A stretch of 62,521 bases of DNA from positions 1 through 62,521 of IMG/VR virus record IMGVR_UViG_3300044691_000265; one strand, written 5' to 3'. Shown here in pieces: positions 56,007 to 62,521 of the stretch. How positions within the stretch are numbered: position 1 is the stretch's first letter; each line of letters starts with the position of its first letter. Position numbers and translations under genes: made by a program. The DNA comes from a virus. The notes beneath the pieces were generated by a model. The model ran no database searches. It saw nothing but the letters and a program-made list of their open reading frames with translations, and had not been told where the DNA came from.

Positions 56007-56699
56007 TTACTTTGCCAGCAACGTCTCTACGTTAGCTTTACGCTTCAGCAGATTGCCGACGGTGCTGCCGTGCCAGACGCCGCCGCGCACGGTCTTGATG
56101 CCGCGGGCGTTCAGCGCCTGGGCGATGTCGCCCTGCGTGACGATGCCGGCCGCCTGGATCTGCTGGACGATCGGCAGCACATTCGCGGCGAACCGGTCGG
56201 CGCTCGCCATGACACTCTCAGCGGCTTTCAGCCGCGCTTCGTCGAGCCGGGGATTGCCGAGCTTCTGCCCGGCCGCCTTCTTGGTCTGCAGTGCGTCGCT
56301 GGTGCGCTGGGAGATCCGGCGGCGCTCACTCTCGGCGAACGCGGCGAACATGTGCAACACGAACGGGTCGACGTCCCGACCGAGTTCAGCGACGACGAAC
56401 GGCACCTTTTCGGACATCAGCCCGGAGATAAAATGGACGTCGCGCGACAGCCGATCGAGCTTCGAGACGATTACCGGGCACTTGGCGCGGCGGGCGTCGG
56501 CGAGCGCTTCTTTCAGCTTCGGCCGGCGATCGAGCGCGTCGGCGCCCGCTCCCGTCTCGACCTCGACGTGTTCTGCCAGGATCTCGATGTTGTGGATCGA
56601 GGCGAACTGCTGAACCGCGAACCGCTGGGCTGAAAGCCCGAGACCGCTACGACCCTGCTTCGGATCGGACACCCGATAATATGCAATCCCAGTTTCCAT
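56007..56699 (-). CDS. Small serine recombinase
   Basis: 230 residues from ATG at 56699 (AGAGG upstream). The catalytic serine is in [14 protein letters not shown] (Ser11), SKLDRLSRD is the conserved arginine-containing helix, and the C-terminus ([20 protein letters not shown]) is a helix-turn-helix. Resolvase/invertase-size protein, distinct from the tyrosine integrase at 20440. It may invert or resolve a DNA segment or be a passenger element; no inverted sites were found nearby. Confidence 0.85.
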   Translation of the reverse strand: METGIAYYRVSDPKQGRSGLGLSAQRFAVQQFASIHNIEILAEHVEVETGAGADALDRRPKLKEALADARRAKCPVIVSKLDRLSRDVHFISGLMSEKVPFVVAELGRDVDPFVLHMFAAFAESERRRISQRTSDALQTKKAAGQKLGNPRLDEARLKAAESVMASADRFAANVLPIVQQIQAAGIVTQGDIAQALNARGIKTVRGGVWHGSTVGNLLKRKANVETLLAK

Positions 56700-56749
56700 C
56701 TTGCCTCTCGACGCAACTTGGGGCATCAGCGATCGATCCCCGCATCGAG

Positions 56750-56777
56750 ATACTAGAACAAATCCTATTTATGTCAA
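56750..56777 (-). promoter_or_regulatory. Sigma70-like promoter, leftward
   Basis: On the minus strand TTGACA (56777-56772) and TAGTAT (56755-56750) are separated by 16 bases in an AT-rich region. It precedes the serine recombinase start at 56699 and could drive the leftward accessory genes behind it. Confidence 0.6.
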
Positions 56778-56788
56778 TTGGGTTTTGT

Positions 56789-56980
56789 TTAGTTCGGACG
56801 GCCCGCGCCTGGTTTGTGGAGCAGTGCCATGAGGCTACCGCCGGAGAACTCTGGTTGTTCGGGCGGTTCCGTGAACTTGGTCACCTTCCCCTTCTTGTCC
56901 CGCCCGAGCTGCAACATCTTCCCGCGGTTCTCTCCGGCGATCGTCGTGCCACAGATCACGACGGCCTCTTGTCGATCCAT
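56789..56980 (-). CDS. Hypothetical protein, 63 residues
   Basis: MDRQEAVVICGTTIAGENRG, then GKVTKFTEPPEQPEFSGGSL: beta-strand followed by a polar segment. No clear ribosome site. It is the last gene of the leftward chain that begins at 1009; the promoter-like boxes of the recombinase overlap its 3' side. No family recognised. Confidence 0.5.
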   Translation of the reverse strand: MDRQEAVVICGTTIAGENRGKMLQLGRDKKGKVTKFTEPPEQPEFSGGSLMALLHKPGAGRPN

Positions 56981-57061
56981 CCGGCGCGAGATTTCGCCGA
57001 ATTCCAGACCATGCCTCGGGATTTCAAGCGCAGTCGAGAACCAGGATTCCGAAATCGTGAG

Positions 57062-57283
57062 TTAGGCTTTGGCGCTCATCATCGCCAGCGCCATGCGTGC
57101 CATCGTGAGCTGCTGGGTTCGCTCGTCATCGCTGTTCCAGCCAAGCTTGATGACCACAACCTTGTCGTCACCCGACAGCGCCACGAGCATCGGACCGCAA
57201 AAGTCGCTTCCCTTGTCATATTCCGCGCGGACGAACTCTTCGGCGTGGCTCAGACGTTCGGTCAGCCATTCGAGCGGCGTCAT
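57062..57283 (-). CDS. Hypothetical protein, 73 residues
   Basis: MTPLEWLTERLSHAEEFVRA and MLVALSGDDKVVVIKLGWNS, a helix and two strands. Start overlaps the upstream stop by four bases. No family recognised. Confidence 0.6.
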   Translation of the reverse strand: MTPLEWLTERLSHAEEFVRAEYDKGSDFCGPMLVALSGDDKVVVIKLGWNSDDERTQQLTMARMALAMMSAKA

Positions 57284-57693
57284 TCGTCCCCCGGCAGGGT
57301 CAATTCATCCTTCGGCACCGGCTCGTAGCGCCGATCATCGACATGGAATGTGTTGAAGTCGCCGTCCGGCCCGCGGCGGGCGATAATCATCGTCAGACGC
57401 GTCCGAAAATACGCCGATGAGGCTTGCTGATCAGGATCGATCACCGCTTCCGGCAAAATCTCGCACACGATCGCCGGTTCGCCGGGATATCGCTCGTTAT
57501 AAATCTTGCATGTCGGCTTCTGCCGGATAATATCGCCGACCGCGAAGAAATGGACAGTCATCAGAGCCGTCAAACCGTCTCTCAGGTCTTGCGCGGCGAA
57601 CGGAAGTGCCAATTTCGGCTCATCTTCGCCAGAATTGTTGCTGCTAAGCCTCTGTTGTAGCATTTCACCCAGTTCCATTCCGACGAATTTCAT
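57280..57693 (-). CDS. Hypothetical protein, 137 residues
   Basis: ATG at 57693 with GGAGTG upstream. Contains AAQDLRDGLTALMTVHFFAV, then CKIYNERYPGEPAIVCEIL, beta-rich. No enzyme motif. Member of the run of coupled leftward genes. Confidence 0.6.
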   Translation of the reverse strand: MKFVGMELGEMLQQRLSSNNSGEDEPKLALPFAAQDLRDGLTALMTVHFFAVGDIIRQKPTCKIYNERYPGEPAIVCEILPEAVIDPDQQASSAYFRTRLTMIIARRGPDGDFNTFHVDDRRYEPVPKDELTLPGDE

Positions 57694-57696
57694 TTG

Positions 57697-58083
57697 TCAC
57701 TCCATCGAAGGTACATTTTTGACCTTCAGTTCAGTCTTTTTGCGTGGAAATCCGTTGATCAGGTACTCCTTTGCCGCCAATTCTGCCGCCTGGCGCATGG
57801 TCAGACCAGGTGGGTCCGGATCATCGGCGCCGCCGCAGCAAAAACAGGTGCCGCGCTGATGGTTGACGCCGCCGACGAAGGTGCGCAGGAAGCACGCATG
57901 GTGCATCGGCCGCTGCCCGCCGGAAAAATCGTCGTCGAACGTCATCATCGTCACGCCTGAGTCGCCAGCCTCGACCGGTTCGCCGCATCGGGTGCAGATC
58001 TGCCCGATCGGGGCGTCGATTTCCGGCATATCCGCTTGTGCGGCGGTGTTTTCCCAAGCCCGGCCGAAGCGCTGCATCACCAT
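57697..58083 (-). CDS. Zinc-binding hypothetical protein
   Basis: 128 residues with GAGGAG upstream. Two metal-binding clusters: CTRCGEPVEAGD followed by HHACFLR, and CFCCGGADDPD. A short basic C-terminus (GFPRKKTELKVKNV). A small nucleic-acid or protein-binding zinc protein is likely; the family is common in phages but unnamed. Confidence 0.65.
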   Translation of the reverse strand: MVMQRFGRAWENTAAQADMPEIDAPIGQICTRCGEPVEAGDSGVTMMTFDDDFSGGQRPMHHACFLRTFVGGVNHQRGTCFCCGGADDPDPPGLTMRQAAELAAKEYLINGFPRKKTELKVKNVPSME

Positions 58084-58104
58084 CGAAGGTACTCCTCGAA
58101 ATAT

Positions 58105-58464
58105 TCAGAATTTTCCGTTCGTTTCCGCCGAAAGTTCGGCGGCCACCAGACCGACATAGCCTCGCGTCGCCCCGACGGTGACTTCGTGACCGCGCACGGC
58201 CTCTTCCCAGGCGCAATAGCGCGCTGTCCAACATGGCGCCTGTTCGGCTTCAAAAACCGCCGTCTCGAACAGCACTGGATCGCCGAGGCCGAGGCTCGTA
58301 TCCAGGCCCAAGAAGACCGTCGACACGAGAATCGGACCGACCCTGGTCTGACGCACGATCGTGTTGCCGGGGATTTCGAACCATCGCGCCCAGGTGAGCA
58401 GGTCTTCGCACGGCACGGCGATGTGATGGTCGGTCAAGATGTAGCGGTACGTTCGTCTGGTCAT
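58105..58464 (-). CDS. Hypothetical protein, 119 residues
   Basis: ATG at 58464 overlaps the upstream stop. RYILTDHHIAVPCEDLLTWA, then RQTRVGPILVSTVFLGLDTS is the pattern of a recurrent small phage family with a beta barrel. Function unknown. Confidence 0.65.
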   Translation of the reverse strand: MTRRTYRYILTDHHIAVPCEDLLTWARWFEIPGNTIVRQTRVGPILVSTVFLGLDTSLGLGDPVLFETAVFEAEQAPCWTARYCAWEEAVRGHEVTVGATRGYVGLVAAELSAETNGKF

Positions 58465-58880
58465 GACCGCTCGATCGCCGATCCGACGCCGCCGCGGAAC
58501 ATCTTGCCCCACGGGTTCGGGGCCGGTTCCGGAGCGGGCTCGTACTTAGCCTTCAGCGCCTTGATCTCTGCCGCCAGCAGTGCCCCATCGCGATTGCCGG
58601 CGTCGAACCGATCCGACACCCTACGCATCTGATCGATGAGCCGCTGGTTGTGGCGCTCGCTCTCCCGGTAACGATTGACCATGTGCTGCAGCCTGGCGGT
58701 CAGTTCCACGATCTGCTGCTGCAGAATGTCGATGTGATCAACCTTGGGCGGTACCAACAAATCTGTCCGCCACTGGGCGACTGTCACTTGCTGAGCATAC
58801 GCAAGAGCTGCTACGGAATCCGGTAGTGCCGGATCGACGCCAAACCAAATCATCTGCTGCTCATCGTTGATCGCCATCAT
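58461..58880 (-). CDS. Coiled-coil protein, 139 residues
   Basis: ATG at 58880 with GGGGGAGGG upstream. The N-terminal half is globular; residues 50-110 form a coiled coil (ILQQQIVELTARLQHMVNRY, then RHNQRLIDQMRRVSDRFDAG). Possible scaffold for small protein complexes. No family recognised. Confidence 0.6.
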   Translation of the reverse strand: MMAINDEQQMIWFGVDPALPDSVAALAYAQQVTVAQWRTDLLVPPKVDHIDILQQQIVELTARLQHMVNRYRESERHNQRLIDQMRRVSDRFDAGNRDGALLAAEIKALKAKYEPAPEPAPNPWGKMFRGGVGSAIERS

Positions 58881-59335
58881 ATCCCTCCCCCTGGCTGTTT
58901 CGGCCGACGCCGGGTCGTGAAGCCGTGACCAACGCCGACCAGCACGCCTTCCTGCTTAGCTTGCAACTTTAGTTGGTGCTCTGCAATTGGATCGCGATCG
59001 GCATAGACGTAGCCGTTGGTCGCCAGCCCGCGGATCGTGTGCGGCGATTTCGAACCGGCCACCTTGCCGTCGAGCACCCACTGGATCGCGACCATCTCGC
59101 CGCGCTCGTGATCGTGCTGGCCCTTCGCCGGATCGAACCAGAGATCGGTCACCACGGCATATTCCCGGCTTTTGGACGAACCAGACCCGCGGTTGCCGAC
59201 CCAATGAGTGATGCGATCCTTCATAATGAAGTCGCCGACCTTGACGTTCTCGAACCGGCGCCGCCCGCCAGGTCGTTTGATGCGCTCCGGCATGTCGATC
59301 CAGCGGGTGCCGGAGCCGTCGGTGATCCAGGTCAA
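58877..59335 (-). CDS. Hypothetical protein, 152 residues
   Basis: VKVGDFIMKDRITHWVGNRG and EYAVVTDLWFDPAKGQHDHE with GEMVAIQWVLDGKVAGSKSP: a predominantly beta protein with a basic N-terminus. Coupled on both sides by 4-base overlaps. No family recognised. Confidence 0.6.
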   Translation of the reverse strand: MTWITDGSGTRWIDMPERIKRPGGRRRFENVKVGDFIMKDRITHWVGNRGSGSSKSREYAVVTDLWFDPAKGQHDHERGEMVAIQWVLDGKVAGSKSPHTIRGLATNGYVYADRDPIAEHQLKLQAKQEGVLVGVGHGFTTRRRPKQPGGGI

Positions 59336-59601
59336 TCGAGCACCGTGATCAGTTCGATGGTCAGGCCCGTGAGCGGGCGGTTCGGTTTGCCGTCCGGCCG
59401 CGTCGGCTGCAGCTTCGAGACCGCCGTCCAGACCGCATGAACATCGCTAGCGTCGACAAACCGCATCGCTTCCCCGATATCGGCCGTGCTGGTCATATCC
59501 AGCGTGCCGTACTTCGTGTTCGGATTGTAGGTCGCCAGATACCGGCCATCGTGCGGCGTGTCCCTGCCGGCGGCGTCCGAGACGATCTTCAGCACGTTCA
59601 T
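59332..59601 (-). CDS. Hypothetical protein, 89 residues
   Basis: MNVLKIVSDAAGRDTPHDGR and YLATYNPNTKYGTLDMTSTA, then ADIGEAMRFVDASDVHAVWT: beta-strands then helix. Similar small proteins recur in phage early operons. Unknown function. Confidence 0.6.
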   Translation of the reverse strand: MNVLKIVSDAAGRDTPHDGRYLATYNPNTKYGTLDMTSTADIGEAMRFVDASDVHAVWTAVSKLQPTRPDGKPNRPLTGLTIELITVLD

Positions 59602-60038
59602 ATCTCACCCGCCTCGTAGCGACGCTTCAGTTCCCTGGCATGCTTCCGACTCTGCAGCACGCCTTCGGACTTGATGCCGAACATCGTTGCTGGCGGCCGG
59701 GGAATCTCAGCCTCATGCGGTCGCCACCAGTGCAGGCAGTACGGGTGGTTGTTGACGTGCTCGGACGCCGGCACGCCGAGTTGCATGGCGACCTCGTCCG
59801 GCTTGAAGAGCCATTCATAGACGAACGCCATCTCGGGCCAGTTCGGGCAGCGGTTGCGCCGGCTCACCGACACATGATCCCAGCCATCGCCCGACGTCGC
59901 GATGACTCTCAGCACACCGCCGTCAACCGGCGACGGCATCTCGAACATCCCGACATCGGCGTCACCCGTCGTGCCCAAAAACTCGACGACATGACTATCG
60001 ACCCGGCGCCAGCGGTTCAATTCATTCAGGTTGCGCAT
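59598..60038 (-). CDS. Conserved phage protein (DUF7694-like)
   Basis: 146 residues from ATG at 60038. GDGWDHVSVSRRNRCPNWPE, then AFVYEWLFKPDEVAMQLGVP and YCLHWWRPHEAEIPRPPATM is a recurrent phage signature with a WDHVSVS strand, CPNWPEM and HVNNHPYCLHWWRP. Family known by pattern only; function unknown. His- and Cys-containing core may bind a metal. Confidence 0.65.
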   Translation of the reverse strand: MRNLNELNRWRRVDSHVVEFLGTTGDADVGMFEMPSPVDGGVLRVIATSGDGWDHVSVSRRNRCPNWPEMAFVYEWLFKPDEVAMQLGVPASEHVNNHPYCLHWWRPHEAEIPRPPATMFGIKSEGVLQSRKHARELKRRYEAGEI

Positions 60039-60265
60039 CACGCCAGATCCATCGAAGCTTCCTCAATCCCGGCCGAGCCATCGTCCGGCACGAACTGCGC
60101 CCGCTCAAACGAGTTCACCAGCGAGATGAACTCCATGCCGACCGACGCGACGAACGAGCCCAGCGGTTGCCAGCCCTCACACTCATCCCGCCGCGAGAAC
60201 AGCCGGCAATGCACATGACCGCCCAGCACGGCGAACCGGACGCTGAAGGTGTAATCGTCGGCCAT
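60038..60265 (-). CDS. Hypothetical protein, 75 residues
   Basis: ATG at 60265 overlaps the upstream stop. MADDYTFSVRFAVLGGHVHC, then RLFSRRDECEGWQPLGSF: all-beta followed by a helix. No family recognised. Confidence 0.6.
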   Translation of the reverse strand: MADDYTFSVRFAVLGGHVHCRLFSRRDECEGWQPLGSFVASVGMEFISLVNSFERAQFVPDDGSAGIEEASMDLA

Positions 60266-60666
60266 CAGACTACCACCGCAAGCGGCTGCACCACGTTGAC
60301 CGACATGCCGTGACCCTGCAGTTCTTCCTCCCAGACCGAGCATTGTACCAGACCGCCGACGAAGCCAAATTCCTCGGCGACCATCCACACCGCGTACGGC
60401 GACGGACAGTAGCCTTTCTTGTCCAAACTCATACTCATGTGCCGGCAGACGCCGGCCGGGTGCCCAGTCTCAATGCTATATGTGACCATGAAATTCATCG
60501 GGATCAGCATCGTCTGCGACGACATCTGCGCCATGTGTCGCGCCTTGATATCTGGGTCTTTGATCCAATTCAGCAGCCATTTGACGTCGACCGGGTTCTG
60601 CGACGCGCGTTCGCGCAGATCCGCGATCTTCACCTTCTCCGGATCGCCGAGCACCAGCGCGGTCAT
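60265..60666 (-). CDS. Hypothetical protein, 133 residues
   Basis: VDVKWLLNWIKDPDIKARHM, MLIPMNFMVTYSIETGHPAG and YCPSPYAVWMVAEEFGFVGG look like a familiar small phage family, with a helical N-terminus and a beta C-terminus. Function unknown. Confidence 0.6.
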   Translation of the reverse strand: MTALVLGDPEKVKIADLRERASQNPVDVKWLLNWIKDPDIKARHMAQMSSQTMLIPMNFMVTYSIETGHPAGVCRHMSMSLDKKGYCPSPYAVWMVAEEFGFVGGLVQCSVWEEELQGHGMSVNVVQPLAVVV

Positions 60667-61193
60667 CGCATCCCTCCCTCAGCCGCCAGAATCTTCCGCT
60701 CGATCCTGGTGCGCGCCTCGATCTGGCCGCTCATCTCGTGCCACTCGCGATCGGACGACATCGCCGGCGGAAACACCGTCACCGCGTCGCGCGATGACCA
60801 GCGGATGATCGTCGCCAGGCCGCGCGTCGCCGCCTGCTGCTGCATGAACTTGCGGAATTCCGGCGTGCGCCAGGCATTCTTGTGCTGCGGATCGACCCAC
60901 ACTTGCTGCACTGGCACGCGGACCGAGACGCCAGTCTCGAGCGTCATCGTCACGTAGTCCGGCATGATGTCGATCACGTAATGCGCCCGGTCCGGACGCG
61001 GCAGACCGGCGGTCCCATCATTCACCAGCCATTTGCAGGACCAGAGCGCACAAGCCGGCGGGCGTTTCGCGTAGATCATGCAACCCTTACCGGCGCGCTG
61101 ATGATCGCAGCGCTGCCCGGCATTCTTGCCCAGTTCGACCACCGGCAGCAGCTTGCAGCAGAGGGTGCAGTCGCCGCATTTTCGGTTCAACAT
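60663..61193 (-). CDS. YkgJ-like cysteine-cluster protein
   Basis: 176 residues from ATG at 61193. The cysteine signature CGDCTLCCKLLPVVELGK, RCDHQRAGKGCMIYAKRPPA with ACALWSC fits the YkgJ (zinc- or iron-chelating) family, whose biochemical role is not settled. The C-terminal half is helical. It may bind an iron-sulfur or zinc centre. Confidence 0.75.
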   Translation of the reverse strand: MLNRKCGDCTLCCKLLPVVELGKNAGQRCDHQRAGKGCMIYAKRPPACALWSCKWLVNDGTAGLPRPDRAHYVIDIMPDYVTMTLETGVSVRVPVQQVWVDPQHKNAWRTPEFRKFMQQQAATRGLATIIRWSSRDAVTVFPPAMSSDREWHEMSGQIEARTRIERKILAAEGGMR

Positions 61194-61540
61194 CACGGTG
61201 GAGTTACCTCACATCGAACTGCAGAAGGAAGCGATGTTCGGGCCGACGTCGACAAATCGCCGTCGTCGTCTGCCGGTTCATACGTTGCGGCGAAGATCTC
61301 TGCCTTGCACGGGTAGAACTCGCCGACAATGCCTTTGATGATCCAGTCGCCATCGAACGCCTTCATCTGACCCTCAAGAGTGTCAACGAAGATCGCCAAG
61401 ATAGTGTCTTGATCGTTCCAGCCGGTGCCGCGACACGCCGTCTTGCCACCAGACCACACCTCAATCTTGTCGGCCGTCTCGATGCTGCCGTCCCATTGCA
61501 TCGCTTCGATGATCACCGGCTTCTTGCGGTAAAAGGGCAT
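61193..61540 (-). CDS. Conserved phage protein, YRKKPVxIEA family
   Basis: 115 residues from ATG at 61540 (GAGG upstream). MPFYRKKPVIIEAMQWDG, then GDWIIKGIVGEFYPCKAEIF and ATYEPA is one of the commonest small phage signatures, a beta-barrel fold of unknown role. The C-terminal 20 residues are unusual and basic. Confidence 0.75.
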   Translation of the reverse strand: MPFYRKKPVIIEAMQWDGSIETADKIEVWSGGKTACRGTGWNDQDTILAIFVDTLEGQMKAFDGDWIIKGIVGEFYPCKAEIFAATYEPADDDGDLSTSARTSLPSAVRCEVTPP

Positions 61541-61635
61541 CACAACCTCGGTTTTCGGTGTTTATTTGGGGCCGGACTTCGCATTTCACCGGCTAGATAG
61601 TGACTGGCCACCACGCGGATCGCTCCGCAGCTCGA

Positions 61636-61920
61636 CTATTCACGCGGTCGCTCGCTCGATCCAGTGTCTGCTGCATGTCCTTCCACGCTGCCCAAATCGT
61701 CGATCAATTCGTAATGCTTCGTCTTCCGTTCGTACCGCTTGGTCGAATTGTTGTATTCCGTCAGGTCGGGCCAGCGAGCCAGCACTTTCCTGATATCTAA
61801 GGACGCCTGCGCCGTTGAGACGCCGAACTTCATCATGATGTGTTCCCGCAGGATGAAGCCGAAGATCTCGATCGACTCCTTGATCCAGGCCAGCCGCTGC
61901 TCGACGAACCAATTGCTCAT
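61636..61920 (-). CDS. DeoR-like helix-turn-helix protein
   Basis: 94 residues. FGFILREHIMMKFGVSTAQA, then SLDIRKVLARWPDLTEYN: the helix-turn-helix of DeoR/WYL-type regulators without an effector domain. Probably a phage transcription factor. Its stop lies 92 bases after the preceding gene's start, a gap holding no obvious gene. Confidence 0.65.
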   Translation of the reverse strand: MSNWFVEQRLAWIKESIEIFGFILREHIMMKFGVSTAQASLDIRKVLARWPDLTEYNNSTKRYERKTKHYELIDDLGSVEGHAADTGSSERPRE

Positions 61921-62144
61921 TCGATCGTCTTGGTCGAGATCGCATCGGCCACTTTCCGATCTACCTCCCGTCGGTTGCGCAGACCAGCAATCTCATCTTC
62001 CAGCGCTCCGATGCGGATCTTCATGTGCTGCTCAGCAACCAACCACTCGTTCCGCTCGGATTTCAGCGCCAATAATTTCCGTTCCAGCCGCACGTAATCT
62101 TCGGCGTTTCGGGCGATCAATTCGCGCAGATCATCCACCACCAT
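61917..62144 (-). CDS. Coiled-coil protein, 75 residues
   Basis: ATG at 62144 overlaps the RNA-ligase stop. DLRELIARNAEDYVRLERKL, then HMKIRIGALEDEIAGLRNRR is a coiled coil. May dimerise or bridge other proteins. No family recognised. Confidence 0.6.
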   Translation of the reverse strand: MVVDDLRELIARNAEDYVRLERKLLALKSERNEWLVAEQHMKIRIGALEDEIAGLRNRREVDRKVADAISTKTIE

Positions 62145-62521
62145 CACGCACCACCCCGCTTAAGCCCGAAGTCGCGCAGCTTGATCTTCGCCATCCGCCC
62201 GTCCGGGTGATGCCAGACCACGCCTTCGATATCCTTGCCGGTCAGGTAGTCGCGCAACTCGTCGAACCCGGTCGGCGGCTGATCGCACAGAGCCAGCAGT
62301 TCTACCGAGTGCGGCACCAGCACATGCCGATCCTTCTTCTCCGGATTGCCCTGCACCTTCGGGCCGATCAGTTCGTATGTGCCGTCAGACCAGACCAGCC
62401 CGCGGTCGAAAGCCTCGCGATGCCGCTGATCTTCCGGACCATCACCAACCGGCATCCAGCCCACCGTCTTGCCGGTCTCGGCGTCGTGCTCTTCCATCAG
62501 AAAGTTCGCGGGCGTCATTTC
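62144..62521 (-). CDS. RNA ligase, C-terminal part (gene continues at position 313)
   Basis: Rest of the 187-residue RNA ligase that starts at GTG 313. Motifs of the nucleotidyltransferase fold are seen: EGVVWHHPDGRMAKIKLRDF near the end holds motif IV (EGVV) and the motif V lysine pair (AKIKLRDF). HVLVPHSVELLALC and RGLVWSDGTYELIG are further conserved segments. The stop at 62144 overlaps the next start. Confidence 0.8.
   Translation of the reverse strand, partial: EMTPANFLMEEHDAETGKTVGWMPVGDGPEDQRHREAFDRGLVWSDGTYELIGPKVQGNPEKKDRHVLVPHSVELLALCDQPPTGFDELRDYLTGKDIEGVVWHHPDGRMAKIKLRDFGLKRGGA
62395..62521. repeat. Terminal direct repeat, copy 2
   Basis: Identical to 1-127; see that entry. It overlaps the RNA ligase gene and does not change the encoded protein. 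Confidence 0.95.

Noticed and set aside
1-62521. CRISPR arrays or transposons
   Set aside because: No regularly spaced direct repeats and no transposase found; the recombinases are an integrase and a small serine recombinase.

Overview
The window is a complete, GC-rich, temperate double-stranded DNA phage genome. Bases 1-127 recur exactly at 62395-62521, so the contig closes into a circle of 62,394 unique bases, and one gene (an RNA ligase) runs across the join. The virion genes (large terminase, portal, scaffold, capsid, two paralogous adaptor-like proteins, a tail knob-like protein, internal virion proteins; no tape measure or sheath seen) suggest a short-tailed, podovirus-like particle. 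A tyrosine integrase, an excisionase-like protein and several repressor-like regulators mark it as temperate. The host is inferred, not proven, to be an alphaproteobacterium, from the style of its XRE regulators and its base composition. No tRNA, rRNA, CRISPR array, DNA polymerase or RNA polymerase was recognised, so replication probably relies on the host.

Layout on the circle. (1) 1010-2028 is a largely non-coding control region. (2) 2029-6159, rightward: about 15 small, tightly packed early-type genes, nearly all orphans, including membrane microproteins and a lipoprotein. (3) 6264-12324, leftward: replication and DNA-modification genes (DUF1376 replication protein, HNH nuclease, frameshifted cytosine-5 methyltransferase, PAPS-reductase-like ATPase, RuvC-like resolvase, NrdR-like zinc ribbon, Cro-like protein). 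(4) 12412-21606, rightward: CI-like repressor, further XRE proteins, a PD-(D/E)XK exonuclease with a Sak4-like ATPase (a recombination pair), a ParB-like protein, a roughly 300-nt stretch packed with perfect hairpins (candidate structured RNA), an excisionase-like protein and the integrase, followed by a probable attP with repeated arm-type sites. (5) 21972-45498, leftward: lysis genes, a run of signal-peptide-bearing fibre-like proteins, ejection proteins, tail, capsid and scaffold, interrupted at 44555-45271 by a small rightward island. (6) 45511-49771, leftward: portal and terminase. (7) 49834-56699, leftward: accessory genes, including an Acb2/Tad1-like anti-CBASS candidate, a sugar-modification set (two glycosyltransferase-like proteins, a C-methyltransferase, an epimerase), a KTSC protein, an HNH-AP2 nuclease, a ribbon-helix-helix protein and a serine recombinase. 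(8) 56789 through the join to 1009, leftward: about 18 overlapping small genes, mostly unknown, ending with the RNA ligase and two small proteins.

How the parts fit together: the CI-like (12412) and Cro-like (12324) genes diverge from a shared 87-bp region that probably sets the lysis-lysogeny decision. Integrase and attP sit at the end of the rightward lysogeny and recombination arm. Virion and lysis genes form a long leftward late block. The features most worth a second look are the hairpin-rich RNA region at 19106-19403, the cluster of exported cysteine-containing fibre-like proteins at 22548-27938, the Acb2/Tad1-like protein, the glycan cassette, and a PG-x-GY repeat module shared by three virion proteins.
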